From Weissella viridescens (GTDB taxonomy: Bacteria > Bacillota > Bacilli > Lactobacillales > Lactobacillaceae), in the NCBI RefSeq assembly GCF_001437355.1, contig NZ_JQBM01000003.1, forward strand, positions 151,020-193,343: 42,324 bases of DNA. Direction: 5' to 3'. Position 1 is the first letter of the stretch. The number at the start of each line of letters is the position of its first letter. The position numbers and the translations under genes are program-made. This document shows, piece after piece, positions 22,634 through 31,800 of the stretch. The notes beneath the pieces are model-generated. The model was given only the letters and a program-made list of their open reading frames with translations, searched no databases and was not told the origin of the DNA.

Positions 22634-23829
22634 TGCCCATCTTTGGACCACCGAAGTTCTTTAACAATGGTGGTGAAAAGCAAGTGTTGAATGTTTCAAC
22701 CGGTGGGCTGTCAATTGATAACGGAGATATTTTAAATCAACTGGGTTTGAATGGTGATTATGTTAGTGCAGATGATGCCCTACATGATTCGGATGTGTAT
22801 GCTATTATTTCAAGATTGAGTTTTGATTTAGTTTCTGCTGATATGACTTCAACAAGTCAGAAAGCAGATGCGATTTTGAAGAATCCGACACCTATGACTA
22901 ATCAGTTGGCTTTTTGGCAGTCAATCTTTGCACAACTATTGTTAGGAGGTGAGGCTTTCGCCTACATTTGGCGAAATAAGAACGCACAAGTAAGATCACT
23001 GGAATATTTACGACCAAGCCAAGTACAAACAATGCGCTTAGCAGACGGCTCTGGGCTCATCTATAATGCAACATTTGATGAACCAAGTACTGGTTTCGTG
23101 CAAGCCATTCCGAGTGCAGATATGTTGCATTTCCGTTTGATGAGTTCAAATGGCGGTAAAACGGGGATTAGTCCGCTTTCTTCCTTAAGCGATGAGTTTA
23201 AAATTAAGCGTGAGGCTAATCGTTTGTCGTTGGCATCACTTGCAAAATCTGTTTTTACACCCGGGGTGCTTAAAGTTGGCGTTGAGAAGGGGGGCTTACA
23301 AGGTGCAGTTGAGAAGACGGCTTTATCCCGTTCCTTTATGACACGTTTGAATGCGTCAAATGGTGGACCAATTGTGTTAGATGAACTGGAGGAGTTCACA
23401 CCATTTGAAGTGAAGAACGACATTTCTAAGTTATTAGCCTCAACTGACTGGACCCGTAATAATATTGCGAAAGTCTATGGAGTTGATGATAGCCAACTGA
23501 ATGGTAAGGGGGATCAACAATCTTCCATTCAAATGCAAATGGAACAGTACATCAAAAGTCTACGTCGGTTCGCAGTGACGATTGAAGCTGAATTAAGCAA
23601 TAAGTTACACGGCACTGTGAAACTAGATTTACGACCAGTTTATGATATTTTAGGTTCAAATACGGCACGTGAAGTAGCGGCGCTGATGAAGGAAGGCGCT
23701 TTGACATCTGGAGAAGCCAAATACCTCTTAAAAGAACGTGGCTATTTAAGTCAGGATTTCCCTAATATTCCAGAAACAAACCCACGATTTATTAAGGAAG
23801 GAGGAACTAATATTGACAACGACACTTAA
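22633..23829 (+). CDS. Portal protein, HK97 family
   Basis: 398 residues. Typical segments: DSDVYAIISRLSFDLVSADM, FWQSIFAQLLLGGEAFAYIW, LRPSQVQTMR, and the stem/clip region DWTRNNIAKVYGVDDSQLNG. Forms the dodecameric DNA gate at the head vertex. Overlaps the protease gene by 17 bases, so they are translationally coupled. Confidence 0.95.
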   Translation: MPIFGPPKFFNNGGEKQVLNVSTGGLSIDNGDILNQLGLNGDYVSADDALHDSDVYAIISRLSFDLVSADMTSTSQKADAILKNPTPMTNQLAFWQSIFAQLLLGGEAFAYIWRNKNAQVRSLEYLRPSQVQTMRLADGSGLIYNATFDEPSTGFVQAIPSADMLHFRLMSSNGGKTGISPLSSLSDEFKIKREANRLSLASLAKSVFTPGVLKVGVEKGGLQGAVEKTALSRSFMTRLNASNGGPIVLDELEEFTPFEVKNDISKLLASTDWTRNNIAKVYGVDDSQLNGKGDQQSSIQMQMEQYIKSLRRFAVTIEAELSNKLHGTVKLDLRPVYDILGSNTAREVAALMKEGALTSGEAKYLLKERGYLSQDFPNIPETNPRFIKEGGTNIDNDT

Positions 23830-24544
23830 TTTAACCGGACCAATTGTCGGGAATGACTCAAGTTGGATTTATGACTATTTAGGAATAGATTGTATTAGCC
23901 CTAAAAATGTGATGGAGTCCATCGGTGATGCATCAGAACAACTTGTAATCAACCTGTCTTCTGGTGGTGGTGAAGTAACTGCAGCTAGTGAAATTTATAC
24001 TGCTTTACGTCAAATGAATACAACTGTGTCTATTAATATTACGGGTATGGCGGCAAGTGCAGCATCGATTATTGCCATGGCCGGAGATACGGTCAATATT
24101 TCACCGACAGCACAAATGATGATTCACCAAGCCAGTTTACGCGATGTGAGTGGAAATAAAGATGATTTAACGCATTTATCAAATATTTTGGATAAAACAG
24201 ACCAATCAATAGTGCAAGCATATGTTGATAGAACTGGGTTACCTGTCGACAAGATTGTTAAAATGATGGCGGATGAAACCTTTTTAACGGCCCAAGAAGC
24301 TGTTGAGTATGGGTTTGCGGATCAGATTATGTTTACTGGTACTGGTACGCAGAATAAAGTGACGAATAGTCTTGAAACAGGGATGTTTCCGGATGACGTC
24401 ATTAACAAGATTGGAACATTAATTTCAGTCAAAGAGCAGGTCAAAAACGAAAAGGCACAGGAAGTGCCCGATACAAATACTACAGAAAGTCGCCAAGCAC
24501 AACGTAGTGCTAAGGCGGCTATTTTATTGGAGGAATTGAATTAA
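23813..24544 (+). CDS. Head maturation protease, ClpP-like (S14)
   Basis: 243 residues starting at TTG 23813 (GGAGG upstream inside the portal gene). ClpP-like catalytic residues: S82 in GMAASAAS and H105 in MMIHQAS; NLSSGGGEV forms the oxyanion turn. Trims the scaffold part of the capsid precursor in assembly. The last 40 residues are charged and may act as scaffold. The stop overlaps the capsid ATG (TTAATG). Confidence 0.94.
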   Translation: MTTTLNLTGPIVGNDSSWIYDYLGIDCISPKNVMESIGDASEQLVINLSSGGGEVTAASEIYTALRQMNTTVSINITGMAASAASIIAMAGDTVNISPTAQMMIHQASLRDVSGNKDDLTHLSNILDKTDQSIVQAYVDRTGLPVDKIVKMMADETFLTAQEAVEYGFADQIMFTGTGTQNKVTNSLETGMFPDDVINKIGTLISVKEQVKNEKAQEVPDTNTTESRQAQRSAKAAILLEELN

Positions 24545-25781
24545 TGACACAAACACTAAACGAATTAAACGATGCGTGGGTTCAAGCTGGTCAAAAGGTA
24601 GCTGACTTACAAGCAAAGTCAATTGCGATGATTGACCAAGATGATGTGACGACAGAAGACATTACTAAGGTAAAGAATGAACTTGCGGTGGCAAAAGAAA
24701 AACGTAATTTAGCTCATGATAACTTGGTTGATGCGCGTGCCAACGAAGTTAACCAACTTACAGGTGAAGATATTGATCCGTTGAACGCGGATGAAAAGAA
24801 GATTGAAGATAAGTTTATTAGCGATTTTACAGGAATGATGCAAAACAACCCGACAATTGTTAATGAACTTAATTCAAAAACTGACGCAGATGGGAATGCG
24901 GCTGGGTTGACTATTCCAACTGACGTTAAGACGGCAATTCGTCAACTAGTCCGCCAATATGATTCTTTGGAACAATATGTTACTCACGAATCGGTGGCTA
25001 CAACATCAGGAAGCCGTGTGTATGAAAAGTTTTCCGATATTACACCATTGGCTAACTTGGATGATGAAAGTGCGCAAATTGGTGATAATGATGATCCAAA
25101 GCTTACGATTATCAAGTATACGATTAAGCGTTACGCCGGTATTAACACAGTGACAAACTCATTGTTAAAAGACACCGCCGAAAATATTTTGGCGTGGTTG
25201 AATACTTGGATTGCACGCAAAGTTGTTGTTACACGTAATCAAGCGATTATTGAGAAATTTAATGCAGTACCAACTAAACCAACGTTGACTAAGTTTGATG
25301 ACATTAAAGATTTACAAAGTTTGATGACATTAAAGATTTACAAAATAAGTCATTGGATCCAGCCCTACTTTCAACGTCAATGTTCATTACTAACCAATCT
25401 GGTTTTGCAGCGTTGGCAAAGGTTAAGGATGCTCGAGGTGATTATCTCATTCAACCAGTTGTGTCTAATCCTGAAATTAAGCAAATTGGTGGGAAGCAAG
25501 TTGTTGTCGTGGCAGACCGATGGTTACCAAATCCAGCTAAGGACACCATGCCTTTGTACTTTGGTGATCCAAAGCAAGCGATTACGTTATTTGACCGTGA
25601 GCACATGTCACTGCTTTCAACCAACATTGGTGGTGGGGCATTTGAACGTGATTTAACTAAGGTTCGTGTGATTGACCGCTTCGACGTTGAAGCAACCGAT
25701 TCAGAAGCCTTGGTTGCAGCATCGTTCAAGACCATCGCGGACCAGACACCGACTGGAACCGCTACGGAACCGACGGCTTAA
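24544..25781 (+). pseudogene. Major capsid protein gene, frameshifted by a 26-bp tandem duplication
   Basis: HK97-type capsid protein with an N-terminal scaffold/delta region (about 1-95), then the coat (TIPTDVKTAIRQLVRQYDSL, ITPLANLDDESAQIGDNDDP). The frame is correct for 249 codons up to 25290. A 26-bp unit (25292-25317) is then repeated exactly at 25318-25343. After the duplication the frame is wrong, giving 112 foreign residues and a stop at 25656. Deleting one unit restores one frame: 249 codons plus 25317-25781, a 403-residue protein with SFMFITNQSGFAAL-like coat sequence and a complete C-terminus (RVIDRFDVEATDSEALVAAS). As written, no complete coat protein can be made. Confidence 0.95.
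25291..25344 (+). repeat. 26-bp perfect tandem duplication in the capsid gene
   Basis: Two identical 26-base units (25292-25317 and 25318-25343), each starting AGTTTGATGACATTAAAG, with one extra matching base at each side. 26 is not a multiple of 3. Residues KFDDIKDLQ are encoded by both copies, in different frames. Confidence 0.97.
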
Positions 25782-25794
25782 CGTAACAGAATTT

Positions 25795-25827
25795 GTCGCC
25801 AATAAATAAACAGTTCGTAAGGGCGGC
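25795..25827 (+). other. Hairpin after the capsid gene (copy 1 of 2)
   Basis: GTCGCC (25795-25800) pairs with GGCGGC (25822-25827) around a 21-base loop ending CGTAAG. No T-run follows, so it is not a normal terminator. The same stem and loop length recur after the major tail gene at 28009-28041. Confidence 0.7.
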
Positions 25828-25841
25828 GGTTAGGAGAATGC

Positions 25842-26186
25842 ATGACTGAAGAGAGTTCAAAAGATGGTCAAAAGGAGCCTTTGAAGCAACTGAAACTATC
25901 CTTACGTCTGGATATGGATGAAGATGATGACTTGTTGCAGTTGTATCTCGATACGGCTACTGCATATATTCAAGGCGCTGTCGGCGACGAAACATCTAAG
26001 TTTTGGCAATTAGAATCGGTTAAGGCGTTATTTAGAACCGCGCTCATTGCTCAGGCAACAGGATACTATACAGCTCGAACATCCTTGTCTAATATTCCAA
26101 TGTCACCCGTGAACATGTCGGTAAATTCAATCGTTGGTCAATTAAGAGGACGATATGCGACGTACCTAGAACGGATGGAGGGTTGA
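25842..26186 (+). CDS. Head-tail connector protein (gp6-like)
   Basis: 114 residues. Acidic start, then LKLSLRLDMDEDDDLLQLYL-DTATAYIQGAVGDE and a helix bundle (ALFRTALIAQATGYYTARTS), the pattern of phage_connect/gp6-like adaptors that dock under the portal. TTAGGAG upstream. First gene after the capsid hairpin. Confidence 0.85.
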   Translation: MTEESSKDGQKEPLKQLKLSLRLDMDEDDDLLQLYLDTATAYIQGAVGDETSKFWQLESVKALFRTALIAQATGYYTARTSLSNIPMSPVNMSVNSIVGQLRGRYATYLERMEG

Positions 26187-26187
26187 G

Positions 26188-26550
26188 ATGAAAATTAATC
26201 CTTATCAATTTACAGAGCGTATTAGTTTTGGTTATCTAGATCAGGGTGATGAAGATGAGAATGGCCAGGCGACAAATGAATTTAAACCAGATTTCAAAGT
26301 TTGGTTTGGCTATCGTCAGCAAACCTTGAATCAACAATATACATTAGAGGGTCTGAATGTTAGGCATACGAAACTCATTGCTATTCGTCATAATTCTAAG
26401 GTAGTAGAGGGGATGTATGGACAAATTAAAGAGAATTTATTTCAGGTTCTAAAAATTAGTTCAGATGAACGAAATGGGAATGGATTAAACACCTATGATA
26501 TTTTGACGCTGCAAGATGTTGCGAAAAGAGGTGCCAAGATTGGGGAATGA
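26188..26550 (+). CDS. Head-tail adaptor / head closure protein
   Basis: 120 residues, beta-rich (YQFTERISFGYLDQ, FKVWFGYRQQTLNQ, RHTKLIAIRH) as in phage head-tail joining proteins. Two bases after the connector gene. Its end overlaps the next gene. Seals the connector after packaging, by family role. Confidence 0.85.
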   Translation: MKINPYQFTERISFGYLDQGDEDENGQATNEFKPDFKVWFGYRQQTLNQQYTLEGLNVRHTKLIAIRHNSKVVEGMYGQIKENLFQVLKISSDERNGNGLNTYDILTLQDVAKRGAKIGE

Positions 26551-26965
26551 TGATTTAGAACGCCAACTGGAACAATGGGCACAGCAAATTGCACGGAGCG
26601 TTAACCTGACAGTGGAAGACCAACGTAAAGTTACACGAGCTGGCGCAGAAGCTGCGAAAGTGGTTATTGTTGAAGAAACGCGCAAAAAACACTTTGAGTC
26701 TGGACGCGATACATCAAAGATGGCGCACTTGGCTGATTCGGTGGTTGTAGGGCGTGAAGAAAAGACACGTTCAGATGGTTCAACGAGTTATGGATTTGAC
26801 CATGATGACGTCAATCATGCGCGTATCGCACGCTTTTTAAACGACGGAACGATTAAACGCCCGGGTGATTCATTTTATGATCATGCACGCGAGATAGCAG
26901 TTGGGCCCGCGCAAGCGGCAATGGCAGAAAAACTGGCGAAAATTCAGGAGCGTAAAGCACGATGA
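26540..26965 (+). CDS. HK97 gp10-like head-tail protein
   Basis: Best start TTG 26540 (AAGAGG 8 bases upstream), giving MGNDDLERQLEQWAQQI and 141 residues; an ATG at 26516 is open but has no site. The pattern (basic helix, then HFESGRDTSKMAHLADSVVV, VNHARIARFLNDGTIKRPGD, and a helical end) fits the gp10-type family between head closure and tail terminator. Overlaps both neighbours. Confidence 0.85.
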   Translation: MGNDDLERQLEQWAQQIARSVNLTVEDQRKVTRAGAEAAKVVIVEETRKKHFESGRDTSKMAHLADSVVVGREEKTRSDGSTSYGFDHDDVNHARIARFLNDGTIKRPGDSFYDHAREIAVGPAQAAMAEKLAKIQERKAR

Positions 26966-27330
26966 GTTTATTGAAAGAAGCTAAAAACTTAGTTCGAGCC
27001 AATGCAAATTGGGCAAAAACGGTTTATTTGAATGTGGTTGATGTCAAGCAGCTTGATTCAAATGAAACTTCGATTTTAATACGAAATAGCACGAGTAGTC
27101 CGACGGATTACGGTAGTAATCAATTTCATACTTATCAGGGGAGCATCCAAGTCCAAATTTTTTTGGGATTGCATGCTTCTTTTGATTTAGAAGAAAAGTT
27201 GATTGAATTATTGAAAGTGTTTAATCAGGAGGGGTGGCGCATTCTTGATACAAAGCCTGCGATACCTGACCCAGATACACATCAGTTAACAGCCACAATA
27301 TTAGTAAGTAAAACAAAGGAGGCATTTTAA
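26962..27330 (+). CDS. DUF806 protein, probable tail terminator
   Basis: 122 residues matching DUF806 of LAB siphophages (LDSNETSILIRNSTSSPTDY, SIQVQIFLGLHASFDLEEKL, GWRILDTKP). By position before the major tail protein it should cap the tail tube. ATG overlaps the previous stop (GATGAG). Confidence 0.87.
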   Translation: MSLLKEAKNLVRANANWAKTVYLNVVDVKQLDSNETSILIRNSTSSPTDYGSNQFHTYQGSIQVQIFLGLHASFDLEEKLIELLKVFNQEGWRILDTKPAIPDPDTHQLTATILVSKTKEAF

Positions 27331-27984
27331 ATGTCATTAGGAATTAACCGCGCATGGATTGCGCTTATTGATAGTAAGACCAACAAAATTATTACCGGAA
27401 TTGATGGCATTAATGGCCGTACCGATGACAAAAGCGGTATTTTTCAAGCCGATGTAAAGAGTGCTTGGGGTTTGGTTGGGTTTAACTTAACCAACATGGC
27501 CGGAAGTCAAACTGATATTTATGGATCTAACCGAGTCGTTTATATCTCACAAGGTAAGGCAGCACCACAAGGTGTGCTAACAGCCAATGCGTTCCCACAT
27601 ATGGTACTGAATCGTATGTTAGGACGCAAGGACAAGGGAAACGGTGGATTCGAGGCCGCTGGACAAAGTAATACTTATGTTGCTTTGTTGGTTGAATCTG
27701 CTGAAACATTTGATATTGAAGAGCCATTATATGTTGGATTCTATAAGGCAATTGGACAAGACCCATCACAAAATATGCAAACAAACAACGCCTCTGAACA
27801 ACGTCAAACAAATGATGTGACGTTTAAGGCAGCTGAACGAGGTGATGATGGATTTGGGGCATGGTATTACGTAGATATGCCAGCTTATTCAAAAGAACAT
27901 ATGTTTGAGGACTTCTTCCCTGGTGCAGATGTCAGCAAATTTACAACAACCGGTGAAGATATTTCACCAGCACCACAAGGTTAA
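27331..27984 (+). CDS. Major tail (tube) protein
   Basis: 217 residues. Starts MSLGINRAWIALIDSKTN; segments VKSAWGLVGFNLTNMAGSQT, YVALLVESAETFDIEEPLYV and GAWYYVDMPAYSKEHM fit phi13-type major tail proteins. It polymerises into the tail tube around the tape measure. AAAGGAGG upstream; preceded directly by DUF806. A hairpin matching that of the capsid gene follows its stop. Confidence 0.9.
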   Translation: MSLGINRAWIALIDSKTNKIITGIDGINGRTDDKSGIFQADVKSAWGLVGFNLTNMAGSQTDIYGSNRVVYISQGKAAPQGVLTANAFPHMVLNRMLGRKDKGNGGFEAAGQSNTYVALLVESAETFDIEEPLYVGFYKAIGQDPSQNMQTNNASEQRQTNDVTFKAAERGDDGFGAWYYVDMPAYSKEHMFEDFFPGADVSKFTTTGEDISPAPQG

Positions 27985-28008
27985 ATATCTTAAATACGAC
28001 GGAACAGG

Positions 28009-28041
28009 GTCGCCATTAAATGCACAATACGCAAGGGCGGC
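28009..28041 (+). other. Hairpin after the major tail gene (copy 2 of 2)
   Basis: GTCGCC (28009-28014) pairs with GGCGGC (28036-28041), again with a 21-base loop, ending CGCAAG. About 15 of 21 loop bases match the copy after the capsid gene, and GAACAG/GTAACAG precedes both. No T-run. Confidence 0.7.
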
Positions 28042-28071
28042 TAGTACATACCAATAAGGAGTAACTAATTT

Positions 28072-28641
28072 ATGGCGAAGACATTAACACTAAAGGAATC
28101 AAACGAATATTTTGGATTCAAAGAAGGCAAGCAATTAAGTTTTGTGGCCACACAAAAGATGTACCGCCGGACTGTTCAATACAATCGTGATTTGACGAAA
28201 CAAAGCTTAGAAGATGTCAAGTTACAACAACAAATTCAAAAATATTGGACTGACGTTGAACAATTGACCAATATGATTGAAGATATTCGCCTAAGTACAC
28301 TCGACGACGACAAGAAGTTTGAAAAAATTGAAGAGTTACAACGTATCTTGGATACAAAACAAAACCCAGCAGCAGATGGTGAATATGTTTTACGGTCAGT
28401 TGATCGGGATATTGACGCACTGGACGCAGCCGTTAATTATTTACATGATGTGATTGATGCTTTCTTATCAGAAAAGCAACGTGACACCATCGATGAAGCA
28501 AACGGTACAGACACGATTGACCTTGCTCGTCGCGTCGCTGGTTTGATTTTGGGTATTGAAGAAGAGGATGATACTGGTACAAAAAAGTCAGAAGCAGACC
28601 GGGAACAAGAAGAGGACGATAAGTCGGGTTTAAACAACTAG
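28072..28641 (+). CDS. Tail assembly chaperone (gpG-like)
   Basis: 189 residues, helical and acidic toward the end (EEEDDTGTKKSEADREQEED). Position between major tail and tape measure genes, and a slippery site in its last codons, identify it as the short form of the tail chaperone pair. It coats the tape measure during assembly and is not in the virion. AAGGAG upstream. Confidence 0.87.
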   Translation: MAKTLTLKESNEYFGFKEGKQLSFVATQKMYRRTVQYNRDLTKQSLEDVKLQQQIQKYWTDVEQLTNMIEDIRLSTLDDDKKFEKIEELQRILDTKQNPAADGEYVLRSVDRDIDALDAAVNYLHDVIDAFLSEKQRDTIDEANGTDTIDLARRVAGLILGIEEEDDTGTKKSEADREQEEDDKSGLNN

Positions 28642-28880
28642 TTCATAACTATCAATTTTGGGATAACCTCTTAAAAGACTTGGATTATGCAGAGCAACAG
28701 GCTTTATATACGCTGCACATACCACCTACTGAATACGAAGAACAACCGTATGAGCGTATGATGGAAGTTTTGGCTGCTGAATCACGGAATGATCGTCCAA
28801 TGAGTGGACATGAGTACGTGGCACACCATCAAATTAATCTTGATCAAGCTAATGACCAACTCAAAAAGAAAGGAGGATAG
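28635..28880 (+). CDS. Tail chaperone T segment, made by -1 frameshift (gpGT)
   Basis: The slippery heptamer T TTA AAC at 28629-28635 lies in the gpG frame three codons before its stop. A -1 slip continues in this frame (QLVHNYQFWDNLLKDLDYAE...) to 28880. The fusion would be 188 + 81 = 269 residues. The frame is open upstream only to 28623 and has no good start (TTG 28680 lacks a site), so frameshifting is the likely way it is made. The end carries the AAGGAGG of the tape measure gene. Confidence 0.85.
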   Translation, partial: QLVHNYQFWDNLLKDLDYAEQQALYTLHIPPTEYEEQPYERMMEVLAAESRNDRPMSGHEYVAHHQINLDQANDQLKKKGG

Positions 28881-28882
28881 TG

Positions 28883-31800
28883 ATGAATATTTTAACGAGT
28901 GAGATGGTATCTCGTGTGACGCTTGATACATCGCACGCCCAAGGGGCATTACGAGACTTGCAACGTGAATCAACAGCCACTACGCGTGAATGGAAATCAA
29001 TGTCTAGCCAATTATCTGCCGCAGGAGATCAAGCGGGAGCAGCTTCAGCTCGAATGAATGGGTTGGGGAATACGATTGCTAACCAAAAACAAAAAATTGA
29101 GATTTTGCAACAAGGGTTGCAAGGCGTTAATCGGGAAACCAAGGCTGGAACTTCTTTATATAACTATTTGCAAAAGGAGTTAGAAAAAGCAGAACGCCAA
29201 TTGGGGTCATATGATGGACAATTGAAGCGAGCAAGCGAAACGGATAGATATTATCAGTCGGGATTAGCAAGTTTGACTCAAAAGTTACAACGGAACACAG
29301 ATATAATGCATATCCGTGAACAACGACTGCAAGCACAAGGACGTGAAGAGGCTGCTGCTAAAACTCATGTAGATGGTTTGAAAAACTCTCAGGAAAGTCT
29401 CTCGGGTATCTTGAAAATTCAAGAGAGAGAATTGAATAGAGTGGCGAGTCAAAGCGGTAAGACATCAGAAGAATACCATAAGCAAGCTATGCGAGTAGAA
29501 GAGACAAAGAAAAGCCTTGCTGAAACTAGAGCTGAATTGAAGTATTATCAATCGGGACTAGCTGGTGGTGAACAAAAGCTAAAAGAGTTGAACACTGCAT
29601 TAACCCACAATAATGAGTTGTATAAAGCGAATGCCGATCGTTTAGAGTTGCAGGGACGTCATAACGCTTCGTTACAAACAAAGTTGGCAAGAACTAAAAA
29701 CGCTTATGCTACTCAGAACAAAGAGCTTAGCGAACAACGTGAACAACTTAAGCGACTTGAATCAGCGCAAGATAGAAGTAACGAATCTTTGGCTAAGCAA
29801 CGGGCAGAAGTGGCTAAGTCAGAGGCTAAACTGGCTGGTTATGGTAAAGAGATCAAGACGGTTCAACGTGAAGTGGACCATTTAAATCCATTCGGGTTCT
29901 CAAAAATGGGACAAGGAATGAACGCACTCTACCAAACATCAAACAAGACATTTGATTCAATGCATCGTGGCTTCCAAAGCGTTCGTAATGGTGCCATGAA
30001 TGCAGCACTTGGAATTGGTGTCGTTGGCGCTGCGTCTATTAAGGGTGCTCAAATGGCCTCTGAACTCGAGAACCAATACAAAACGACCTTTAATCTACTT
30101 GTAACGGGTGGAAAAAAGGCTGCTGAAGCACAGAAAAATGTGAATAAGATGCAGTCGGAAGGCAAGCGCATGTCCGTTGAATACGGAGTGGCGCAGAGTA
30201 AAATTGCAGACGGGTATCAAGAACTAGTTAAACGTGGATATTCTTCTGAGCAAGCACTTGGGTCAATGAAGACTATGCTACAAGGTGCCAGGGCGTCTGG
30301 AGATGACTTTACAGACGTTGTGCACAATTCAACTGCAGCGTTAGAATCATTTGGAAAGAAGACGGATTCAGTTACAGGAATGGCTAAGAATACCAAGGTT
30401 GTGGTTAATCAAATGGCATTTGCTGCTGATGCGACTGCCACGGATTTTAAGAGCATGGGTATTGCTATGGAATATACCGGTGCAACGGCTCATCAATCTG
30501 GTTTAAGCTTGTCTGAAACTGCCTCGGCTATCGGTGTTTTGTCAAACAACGGTTTGGAAGCCGATAAAGCTGGTACAGGATTGCGTAAGGCAATTTCATC
30601 ATTGCAATCTCCAACCAAGAATGCAACCGAAGCGTTGAACGGTATTGGGCTTTCCACGAAAGATTTTGTAGATAAAAGTGGAAAGATGAAGTCTATGACA
30701 GAAATTTTCGGTATGTTAAATCAACATACTGAAAAACTATCTAAGTTCCAAAAAGGTCAACTCTTCCATGCATTATTTGGTGCTACTGGAGAACAGGCTG
30801 GAGCCATACTATCTTCGAATGCCAAAGACCTGGGCGAGTTGAACAAGAAAGTTGAAGAGTCCGCTAAAGGGCAGGGATATGTAGCAGACCTAGCTAAAAA
30901 GAACATGGGTTCAGTTAAAAACGAGTTAGCTCAGTTCAAAGAAGCTGGTAATGCAGCCTTGATCATGATTGGTAAGGAAATGTTGCCAGTCTTACGTGAG
31001 GCTTCTGTTCAACTGGTTAAGACTTTTGATTCTAAAGAGGGACAAAAGGGGCTAAGAACATTGGCACATGGTGTTGGTTTCTTGGCAAAATCAACAGCTG
31101 ATTTTGTCGGATTTTTAGGATCACATACGCATGAAGTGGAAGCATTCGGTGCAGTACTTGGTGCAATGTGGGGCCTTAAAAAAGTTGGACAATTTATTAT
31201 CTTGGTCAAGGACGCGAAGACGGCTCTACTTGAATTAAAGGCTGTTAGTACGGCTATGGATTTCATTGGTGGTGGCTCAATTGGTAAGATTGGAAAAGTC
31301 GCTAAAGGGACCCAAGTCGCAACGACTGCAACCAAAGGCGCAAGTTCTATTGGGGCAGCAACGGCTGGTGCAAGTGAAGCTGAGGCAGTTACAAGTGTTG
31401 CAGCTAAAGCTGCGCCGGCTTTAGGGAAAGTATTGTTGAGAGCTACCGCAACTGGCGTAGGTGGTGGTGTTATATCAGGTCTGATGGAAGCAACAAGTAA
31501 AAAGCCAATCCATGAAAAAGTGGGCGGCACAATCGGTGCAGGTATCGGAACTGGTATTGGTGCCTTTTTTGGTGGTCCAGGGGGCGCTATGCTTGGTGGA
31601 ACGATTGGCCAAAAAGCTGGAGAGCTGTGGGGTAATGAAGTTCAGAAGAGCTTAAATAAAAAGCCTATAACGCCAAAGATTAGTCTCCATTCCCAAAATA
31701 GCAACATGAAAAGACTTGAGAAGCAATACAATAGTTTCATTGGGAACCTAAGTAAGAATACTCAACTTAACCCAACTATTAGTACAAAAGACTTAAAGAC

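Noticed and set aside
25353..25781. Separate 142-residue gene after the capsid gene
   Set aside because: It is the C-terminal part of the capsid protein in its original frame, displaced by the 26-bp duplication; no start site.
31009..31530. 173-codon minus-strand frame within the tape measure gene
   Set aside because: Antisense shadow of Ala/Gly-rich coding sequence; Pro/Ala/Thr-rich product and no ribosome binding site.
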